From Helicoverpa zea (lineage: Eukaryota > Arthropoda > Insecta > Lepidoptera > Noctuidae): a stretch of 64,000 bases of DNA. Within the stretch, counting starts at the first letter, position 1. Each line of letters starts with the position of its first letter. Location: the NCBI RefSeq assembly GCF_022581195.2, contig NC_061462.1:11842001-11906000 (forward strand), read 5' to 3'. The translations under genes and the position numbers were made by a program. This document shows positions 56,495 to 64,000 of the stretch, one piece after another. The notes under the pieces are model-generated. The model did no database searches, was not told the origin of the DNA, and saw only the letters and a list, made by a program, of their open reading frames with translations.

Positions 56495-57090
56495 ATATAC
56501 AGGGTTACTGGTAAGTAGACCGCATCCTTTCAGGAGGTGATAGTATAGGTCAATACGGACAAATTTGACCCTGGGATACACTGGGCAAAAGTTAACCCGT
56601 TTCGAGATAATCGAATTTCAAGATCAGTCGTCTAGGTACACGTATTAATTTTCATTATTAGTCAAAAGTCTCGTTTTTGTGGATTTTTGTGTGTTTTTGG
56701 ATAGAAGATGAATCATTTCATAATAACAAACCATAAAACTGTACAAATTACAGAGGAAATTATAGCGAACAGCAATTACTTTTTTAGTAGATATTTTCTC
56801 AAAAATATTACTCTTCATTTTTTTGTGCAGAATACTTAAAAAACATCTACATTTATCTAGCTATCCAAAAAGCCACAAAACACACAAAAATCCGCAAAAA
56901 CGAGACTTTTAACTAGTAATAAAAATGTATACGTGTACCTAGACGACTTGTAAAGAAAAGATCTTAAAATTCGATTATCTTGAAACGGGTTAACTTTTGC
57001 CCAGTATATCCCAGGGTCAAATTTGTTCGTATTGACCTATACTATCACCTCCTGAAAGGATGCGGTCTACTTACCAGTAACCCTGTATAT
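56495..57090. mobile_element. Foldback element with inverted arms of over 200 bp
   Basis: ATATACAGGGTTACTGGTAA at the left is repeated inverted at the right, and the match continues through the arms 56495-56704 and 56861-57090 with few differences over the first 120 bp. The 156-bp centre is unrelated AT-rich sequence. No transposase is present, and the superfamily is not assigned. Confidence 0.85.
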
Positions 57091-57213
57091 TCATAATTGT
57101 ATATTATGAATATGTTCATAACGATATTATCGTTAGTATAATATTATGTTTGTGTTTGTTTGATGTTCAAACTGAGTGCTTTGTTTTACGAGTTTGTTCT
57201 CAATTTCATTTTA

Positions 57214-57278
57214 AATTCATACAAGTAGAGAATATCGCCAATAAAGTGGATTGGCTTTATTCTCTATTGGTATGAATT
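57214..57278 (+). ncRNA. miRNA-precursor-like hairpin (candidate)
   Basis: AATTCATAC pairs with GTATGAATT (9 bp), then a 3x3 internal loop, TAGAGAATA with TATTCTCTA (9 bp), a 2x2 loop, GCCAA with TTGGC (5 bp) and a 9-base terminal loop. The symmetric loops and the position inside an intron fit a pre-miRNA shape, but the stem is short and a degenerate MITE is equally possible. Confidence 0.3.
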
Positions 57279-59015
57279 CATCAACGCTTATTGTCTTTGA
57301 AGAGCCAGATTTTTGCTTATTAAATTATCTTGTATTAAGGATAACAAGAGAGCAGTTAAAACTATAGACACGTTTCTAGCAGATATATTAATTAAATAAA
57401 ATTGAAAACGGAAAAGCCTTCGTAGCCTTCGTAGATAATGTATTCAATATTCATCGTCGAATTATTAAAGTAATAGCTCCACTGCTTCGCTTAATGTAAC
57501 AAAAAACTCATTCCCATCAAAACAAAAATAAAACAGCTTACTAAACAAATTATGTAACAATAATGAATAGAACTTAAACTTACTGACAACCGTATCAGCG
57601 TAATGCTAAACCGGTGAACTGTAGAAGTGGTAGGTATGACTCTTGAGCATACGTCATTAGGCGGATCACGCACTCACAACGAACAAAATAAAACACAAGC
57701 ATCCATAATCTTACTTTTAGTAACTAATTCAAGTATTTTCTAAGTTGTCCAAACCAAACAGATAGACATGTATTGCAACAAACTCCCCGTTTGTTGTGCC
57801 ACTTCGTCTTCCCAACAAAAACAAGTGGATTTTATGAACTGCTGTTTTGACGTTCAAAAAATACAGATTTTCAGTCTAATTTGATATTTTCTAAGCGCTA
57901 TAATACCTACTATAAAAAAATATAATGGCAAAAGTACTTAGAAAGTCAGTATTTAAAATCTGTTCATAACAGGAATGTTATTTTGCATAATACAAAACTT
58001 AAAATCTACTTTTTGCCGTTAAATTTATTTCTGACTTTAATTCTGCAAGGTTTGTTTCTGAGAATAAAGAAGAATAATTGCTTTGAAATAAGCTGATAAA
58101 TCAGCACGTTTCGAACGTAAAATGACAAAAGAAACCGTCCAAAACGCCCACCCTTGTACATATAAACAACATTATGTAAACAAATTACTGTATTGTTGTT
58201 AATATCGAGAAAAACTAAGAGCACACTGCAAACTTTAAGTCTTCCGATAGTTTGTTTCGGCTCATAAACCAGCATGAAGATGAATGGTAGTACGCGCATT
58301 ACAAAGATCAGGTATTTAGCCGGTATCAGACTGACTGAAACCTTTGGTAGGAATCAAGATTTTCTTTTAAAAAATTGGCCGACTGTTTAGTCTGCAGTGT
58401 GTTAAATATTAGTGTGGGATCCGCCTTATTGTATAACAATGAAGAGCTGACAACTTTATACTGCAGTTAAAGTTAGCCATAAAGAAACATATGTGCTGTG
58501 TATAATAATATAATACTTATTGCCTTTGTTGATATATTGTTCTATACTTTGTTGCTTAGGACGGAAATATAGCATGACGTCACTTGCCATAGATATTTCA
58601 CTTACCATATACCGTCAGTGAGATGAATATGGTCTTCAACTATTCATTTGCTTACTGCGATATTGACTATACTTAGTTAAATGAAGCAGAAAAAATTTCT
58701 TCGTCTTCAAAACGAGGTACCTATCAAAAGTTTAGATGATTGCAGTTTATTTATAACAAATATATACAAACTTGTAAATAAGTTAAGTCTATAAAAAAAT
58801 TATTTACCTACATTAAAACTAAAACGCTTTTTATATATTTAGACAACGGCAAAGTAACAAGCACAGTAAATAGGTGCATTAGATTGTAAATTAAATTGAT
58901 TTTTCGAAAATAAAAACGGTGACATAAAAAGCTCACCAGCAATTTGGTATGAAAACAAAAAAAGAAAGAATAATGCAGGATCAAAAACATATCATAGAAA
59001 GTAGTGGTAGTCACT
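57279..59015. other. Intronic, unassigned AT-rich sequence
   Basis: No exon or repeat copy recognised. Confidence 0.4.
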
Positions 59016-59019
59016 TATT

Positions 59020-59104
59020 GAAAAGCAGTGGTACTCAGCTACATCCGGTTAGACTGGAAGCCGACCCCAACATAGTTGGAAAAAGGCTCGGAGGATGATG
59101 ATGA
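59020..59104 (+). repeat. SINE 3' end (GATGATG-tail family)
   Basis: GTGGTACTCAGCTACATCCG to GGAGGATGATGATGAG, a short but well conserved piece. Confidence 0.75.
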
Positions 59105-59618
59105 GAACATAACATAGAAATGTAGTAATCCCAAAAGAATTTCGACTATTTCGCGTACCTGGAGTTTATTTTTGACCTTGAAACTGAACTAAAAGTTCGC
59201 TTAGTGATCATTTAATTACTCCGACTGAGATATTTAGGCAAAGAAGTCGTTAAAGTAAAAATAACACATTTTTCGAGGCTGGCAATAAAAGTTTTTGCAA
59301 CACTTTGTTTTGATGTTTTATTTATAAATATAAACTTAGAAATTAACACTAGCTTTTCGTTTGTTTTAACATAATTATGCTTAGATCACGTCTGAAAAGA
59401 TATACAACAATATTTTTCAGATTGTCTAAAGTGATGTTCCAATGTTAAGAGTTCTATTTCAAATATTATTAGATTCGACCTTATTTTGTAACACATTCAA
59501 GATAACACGCTATTTTTTACAGTTTTCGGCATCATAACTTGAACCACAAAAAATCTTAAATCATTGAAAATTCCGTTCACACTTAGGTCCATTTTCACAG
59601 ACAAAGAAAGTGTCCGTT

Positions 59619-59920
59619 TTTTAGGGTTCCGCACCCAAAGGGTAAAACGGGACCCTAATGTTTTCGCTCCTCTGTCCGTCCGTCCGTCCGTCTGTCACAA
59701 GGCTGTATCTCATGAACCGTCATAAGTAGTTAAAGAGTTGACATTTTCACAGATGATGTATTTCTGTTGCCGCTATAACAACAAATACTGAAAACTAGAA
59801 TATGTACAATAAATATTTTGGGGGGCTCCCATACAACAAACGTAATTTTTTGCTCATTTTCTAAATAATGGTACGGAGCCCTTCGTGTGCGATTCCGACT
59901 CGCACTTGCCCAGTTTTCTT
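59619..59920 (-). mobile_element. Short CCGGCCAAGTGCGAGTCGG-family repeat, copy E (diverged)
   Basis: The plus strand starts TTTTAGGGTTCCGCACCCAA, has a (GTCC) tract, and ends GGAGCCCTTCGTGTGCGATT then CGACTCGCACTTGCCCAG. About 300 bp; the interior is unlike A-D, so it is another subfamily. Confidence 0.7.
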
Positions 59921-60073
59921 AAAACAACTGCTTACTTTGGCCGTATTTTTAAGAAAAAAGTCGACATATTTGACTACATGACTATGTTGCTGCATGAGTT
60001 TCGGATTTTTGATATCACCTAAAATCCAACCATTTAATTGAACAGATTCATAAAGTTCAATTTTAAATTCCAG

Positions 60074-60295
60074 GACATTGCAGTGCAAGTCTACCATCAA
60101 CCGACCCAGGCCCGACAGGCTCTCGTGAACAGCTACATCGACGTCACCACACAGCTGAACTCGGTGAAGAGTCAGGTGGAACACCTGTATATAGACTTCG
60201 CTTCGAGAATGACCAACAATATGAACTCGGTCATCAAGAATATTACCAACTGTGTTGAGAGCACTAGGAGGAATTGTCATTGGGATTATTGTCAT
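60074..60295 (+). CDS. Predicted gene Y, second recognised exon (secreted helical protein)
   Basis: The exon lies between ..TTTTAAATTCCAG and a perfect donor GTAAGT, with phase 0 at both ends; 74 codons. The sequence begins DIAVQVYHQPTQARQALVNS, continues with two likely amphipathic helices (YIDVTTQLNSVKSQVEHLYI; ASRMTNNMNSVIKNI) and ends with three cysteines (CVESTRRNCHWDYCH). NIT is a possible N-glycosylation site. With the exon at 46498-46563 it gives at least 96 residues of a secreted protein; the lack of an in-frame stop before the donor shows the gene continues. No family was recognised. Confidence 0.75.
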
Positions 60296-60349
60296 GTAAG
60301 TACACCTACATAGTACTTAATTTTGCAAAACTTGCTGCTTTGTAAAACT

Positions 60350-60525
60350 TTCATAAAGCAGCCCGGAGCCTCGAAGTTGGTGTATTGGGGAGCACGTAAA
60401 TGTCGGTCCTGCGCCTGATCTCTTTCCGGTCGTGTCGGATTGCCGTCCCATCGAGTTATAAGAGTGAAGGAATAGTGAGTGCATCTGCGTCTGCACAAAT
60501 TGATTGTGACAAATGTTCAAGACAA
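60350..60525 (-). repeat. Dispersed Lepidoptera repeat fragment
   Basis: The plus strand shows GCACGTAAATGTCGGTCCTG, CGCCTGATCTCTTTCCGGTC and GAGTGCATCTGCGTCTGCAC-like sequence, which I recall as a widespread Lepidoptera repeat, probably a LINE 3' region. It is the only copy in the window. Confidence 0.4.
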
Positions 60526-61390
60526 AGTTCTTAGTAAGCAACATTAGTTCCCAAAAACCATAACATCTATTTTTAGAGTACTAACACTAGGTATATTATT
60601 CCGTTCTGCCCACATACCGTCAATTCCTTGCCAATTGATATCATACCCAAAAACAGTGATGATTAACCGTATTCCTGTAATAATAGTTTACAATAATAAA
60701 CGCCAGAAATCTCTGAATACTTTCCCAAAATACTACTTGACGTGATCATGTGCAGCATGGTGCATGGAGAAATGCATGTGCATCATAACATTAGGGGGAA
60801 AATATTTGAAGTACATAGTTGCAATGGTGATTCAGTAGGGCTGGCAGTTACAATCGATATTGGTGTTTATAACTCAATTTATTGTCATGTAATCAATTTA
60901 TAAATTGAGGTTTTGATTGATAGTTCTATAAAATAATTAAAATAGGGGTTTTTTATTAGTTAAAAATGTTTGGGATGGTTTTCACTTGTTCAAATCTGCC
61001 TTGATTTACAAGCCTGTGTCAATGCTCAAGTCTTTTGAGCTAAAGTAGGTACTGTAGCTAAAAAAATAAAGTAAGTAAAATATCTAACGAATAAAACCTT
61101 ACAAATGAAAAAGTTTCTAACTACGTTACAGTACCTACTTTACTTAGTTATAAATAGTAAGAAAGTTAGGTAATCAAAGCAAGCGATTGATTCCGTATCC
61201 GGATGGGGCAATTCTTTCTAATTGATGTTTGTCCGGGGTCTTACAACATGTTACTTTAATTATTTTTACCTTTGATAAAACATAGCCTGTGTCACCCTTA
61301 GTCTTCAAAAAAATGTAAGAATCATTCACCTTGGTTGAGTAATTTCGGAGCCTTTTCAAAGAAAGTAACGAAAAAAATCTCAATATAACT
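60526..61390. other. Unassigned AT-rich sequence
   Basis: No exon or repeat copy recognised. Confidence 0.4.
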
Positions 61391-61392
61391 GT

Positions 61393-61565
61393 TACAGCCT
61401 TTTTATCGTCCCACTGATGGGCACAAGCCTTTTCTCACATGGAGAAGGATCGAGCATTAATCATAACGCTTGCTCAATGCGGGTTGGTGATTTCAGACTT
61501 AATAGTCTAGGTTTCCTCACGTTTATATCAGCCTTCACCTATTTATATCAGCCATTGGTGCCTAA
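61393..61565 (-). repeat. 'TGCTCAATGCGGGTTGG' repeat copy
   Basis: GTTACAGCCTTTTTATCGTC, ACATGGAGAAGGATCGAGCA and GCTCAATGCGGGTTGGTGAT, then CAGCCATTGGTGCCTAAGAT; the most complete copy in the window. Confidence 0.7.
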
Positions 61566-62508
61566 GATATACTTAGAATGTCTCATTATAACAGTAAGTG
61601 TAAATTACTTGATATTGATTTATTGATATGATGATATTTTCAAAAATAACTCGCGTATCTATTACAATATAAAAGCTTTATAACAGCCCTAGTGCACACA
61701 GATGGGAGTGCAATTGATGCGAGTAATGCACAGCGCATGCCTACACGTTGGAATGCAGCCTAGTTGTGCACCGCGGGATTTGGCAATACATTGATGTTGT
61801 TGATAAAGGATTGCGATTTATCCTTTGTTTTATCATTTTATTTTTTAGGAAACTGTTTCTAAAGTATGCCGTTTAATGGTGATTTAAATCATTCAAACGT
61901 TTGGTTTAAGCTACTTACTTATATTTAGCACTTAGTTGAATTTTTATTCAGTTTTATGAACCTGGCTGTAAAAATAGTGACGATGGCTGAATGAATTATC
62001 TTTACTAGCTGATTAACAAAAGAGATTGTAAAGAGTTTTGTAAATAGATTATTTAAAAACTTTTTTATATAATATTATTTCGAGATTAGTGCACGTATTT
62101 TTAAACAATCGGGACCTATTAAATTATGTTTAGGTCGGTGCAATTCCTAAAAACTAAGAAAAGGTAAAGGAAAAGGTAGGTAGGGTAGTACTTAGGTACG
62201 TTAAACTAAAAATAAAATTTCAAAAAAATACTAATTTATCCACTTTGCCTGATCTGAGAATTGAAGTATAGTATATAATCTAGATCCATATGCTTATCGC
62301 AATAGCATTTTACCTCTGAAAGCCATAATAAATACGGCATAGTAATATTATTACCTATGTCCCTGTAGCCGCTAGCCAAAAGCCATCACTCAAATACCTG
62401 CGTGATTCAATCTTGGCCGTATAAAACTATGCCGGAAGCACATAAAATTTATTAAATTATATAACTACTTCGGTTACAACTATTTATTCATAATTATCCC
62501 GATTTCAG

Positions 62509-62589
62509 CGATATTATTACTACGCTTATATCCTTGGTCTTAATCTTACTCTTAATCGTCATACTAGCAAATGTCGCATAATGGGTTAA
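62509..62589 (+). CDS. Low-confidence candidate terminal exon of gene Y
   Basis: After an acceptor-like CCCGATTTCAG, phase 0 (matching the exon ending at 60295) gives 26 codons, RYYYYAYILGLNLTLNRHTS onward, closed by TAA. Phase 2 would instead give a very hydrophobic DIITTLISLVLILLLIVI. Either reading may be chance in T-rich DNA. Confidence 0.2.
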   Translation, partial: RYYYYAYILGLNLTLNRHTSKCRIMG

Positions 62590-62616
62590 AAACCATGTAG
62601 GTTTCATTCAACAACT

Positions 62617-62850
62617 GCAACTTTTCTAAGTTTGTATTTACTTTCTTAACATGTCATGGACACCAATGACTGTGTTTTGGAAGGCATCGAAGAGAGTCCC
62701 GACTGTCATTTGAACATTTTTGACAGTCAGTCATTGTCCAAGATATACTTAGAAAATAAATACAAACTTAGAAAAATTGCATTATATGCATGACCTGGAA
62801 TCGAACACACATTCATATTTGAGAGGTCAGTTCTTTACCCACTCATTTTA
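62617..62850. repeat. Two SINE heads/bodies in inverted arrangement
   Basis: 62617-62725 is a forward body piece (CAACTTTTCTAAGTTTGTAT); 62726-62850 is a reversed head and body (AATACAAACTTAGAAAAATTGC-like block, GACCTGGAATCGAACACAC). The shared stretch can fold back on itself. Confidence 0.65.
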
Positions 62851-63154
62851 TTTCGTGCGATGGCAGACTGCTCAGTTGTACCAATAAAATATTTATAACC
62901 GTAACTAATGTTAAACATATTGTCATCATAACTACATAAGTAGATTAGTCCAGGTTTAACCTTGTTTTTAATGAACCAATAGTTTAATGATGCACGCGTT
63001 GTAATGACTTACACGTGGGTTTTCAGAGCTCTGCCAAGGTAGGAAATGAGATAATCAGGCGTTTGTTTACCGATGATCTATGACAGGATGTTGTATAGAC
63101 TAAAGAGTATTCCTATATCCTACAACATGTCTTGAAATATTTCGCTTTTTTTGT

Positions 63155-63300
63155 TATATTTGTGGGAAATCATCAAATGACCTTTCCCGCTTTGCGTGCA
63201 GCGTGAGGCAGTGTCAGACTCTTACTGACTAAAACCCACCATGTTCCTTCTTAAGGTCTTTAAGTATGTGCGAGGGCCGCGGTAACTCTTTCGAATAATC
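63155..63300 (-). mobile_element. Poly(A)-SINE, reverse diverged copy
   Basis: AAATCATCAAATGACCTTTC, GTGTCAGACTCTTACTGACT and CGCGGTAACTCTTTCGAATA are the reversed family blocks. Its A tail is largely lost. Confidence 0.65.
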
Positions 63301-64000
63301 CCGTAGCCCAAGATACAATCCCTTTGTATTTAGAACATTTTTCTTGATAAGTAGATTAATGGACGCCAAAGACTGTGGTTATTTACTTTATGATGGACGC
63401 GAAATACTGCAATATGTACTTTCAAACCTACTGAAAATGCTCATCGTTGATCGAGGTTAGGCCTTTAAGAAAAAAAAGTATAAACTATTGAACCTAACGT
63501 TTTTTTATAGTAAATTAAGAAAAGTTTTAACCGGATTCATTATTTACTTATACTCAATACTTTTTAACATTCTATTATCTATTTTAGTGCAAAATCCGAT
63601 CACTACAAAAGGCCAAGTTTGTATTTGAAATTATAGCTTCTGTATGTCAATACGTTGATTTAAGAATAATCATTGTGTTAACACATCGTAAAACTATGGC
63701 GCTAACAATATCTCACGTGTGTTTAGAATTTCACACCTACTACGCTAATGTATCGATATAGGAATCATACACACATACATAAAGCATATGTACTTACCTA
63801 GATAATACAGACAGACTAAATATTACGAGTCTTTTTGAACCCGGCATATTTTGCAAAACTATTTCACAAACAATGATAAAGACTCTACTGTCGTCTCGAA
63901 TGCCACATCAATCTTCGCACAAAATTTTATCTGAATCGGTTAAGCCGATTTAACGTGAGTGCTGAAAAAAATAAACAGTATCTGCGTACTAGATTGATAA
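63301..64000. other. Unassigned AT-rich sequence at the window edge
   Basis: A 56-codon open stretch follows an acceptor-like TTTTAG at 63588, but nothing else supports it as an exon. Confidence 0.35.

Noticed and set aside
56174..56581. Minus-strand 135-codon frame
   Set aside because: It is antisense to a full-length SINE and crosses its border into the foldback element.
60317..60544. Minus-strand 75-codon frame
   Set aside because: It lies in a dispersed repeat fragment and has no coding signature.
63588..63760. Acceptor-like TTTTAG and 56 open codons that would fit phase 0 after the exon ending at 60295
   Set aside because: The composition is the same as the AT-rich background, the residues lack pattern, and no donor or clear end supports it.

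Overview
The window looks like nuclear DNA of a moth or butterfly (Lepidoptera; a noctuid-like moth would fit, but that is inference). The evidence is an AT-rich background, spliced exons with GT..AG borders, and a very dense load of repeat families typical of Lepidoptera: tRNA-headed SINEs with GATGATG tails, SINEs with poly(A) tails, a Jockey LINE with a TTTGAC tail, a Lep1-like Helitron, and repeats that begin with CCGGCCAAGTGCGAGTCGG and carry GACA tracts. There is no bacterial or viral gene organisation.

Layout. 1-8.7 kb: no convincing gene; SINE and LINE remnants, a GC-rich repeat (4.36-4.99 kb), a long perfect hairpin (7.43 kb) and a (TG)n-bearing repeat (8.07 kb). 8.7-16.1 kb: two copies (A and B) of a composite repeat of about 2.7 kb containing a foldback of about 1 kb; B is interrupted by a 5'-truncated Jockey retrotransposon and bracketed by a short inverted repeat. 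17.4-18.0 kb: a short relative of A/B that is almost identical to one at 50.4 kb. 18.86-21.76 kb, minus strand: a non-LTR retrotransposon with an unbroken 922-codon frame carrying reverse transcriptase and a restriction-like endonuclease; a decayed 3' piece of a relative lies at 22.4-22.57 kb. 22.6-26.9 kb: weakly supported exons of a possible small host gene, with a cluster of promoter-like motifs at 24.76-24.85 kb. 27-37 kb: repeats only.

37.65-39.64 kb, plus strand: a three-exon gene whose splice phases agree. It encodes a predicted 146-residue protein with a C-terminal membrane segment, followed by AATAAA. 46.5-60.3 kb, plus strand: a signal-peptide exon and, 13.5 kb away, a 74-codon exon in matching phase; the gene probably continues beyond 60.3 kb. 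Its large intron is filled with SINEs, a Helitron, a long-TIR foldback element, a locally duplicated 57-bp block and a miRNA-like hairpin.

The two host genes could not be named. No multi-gene system is evident. The most unusual structures are the nested A/B composite foldback repeat and the retrotransposon reading frame that lacks any upstream ATG. All homology statements rest on motif recognition by eye; no search was run.
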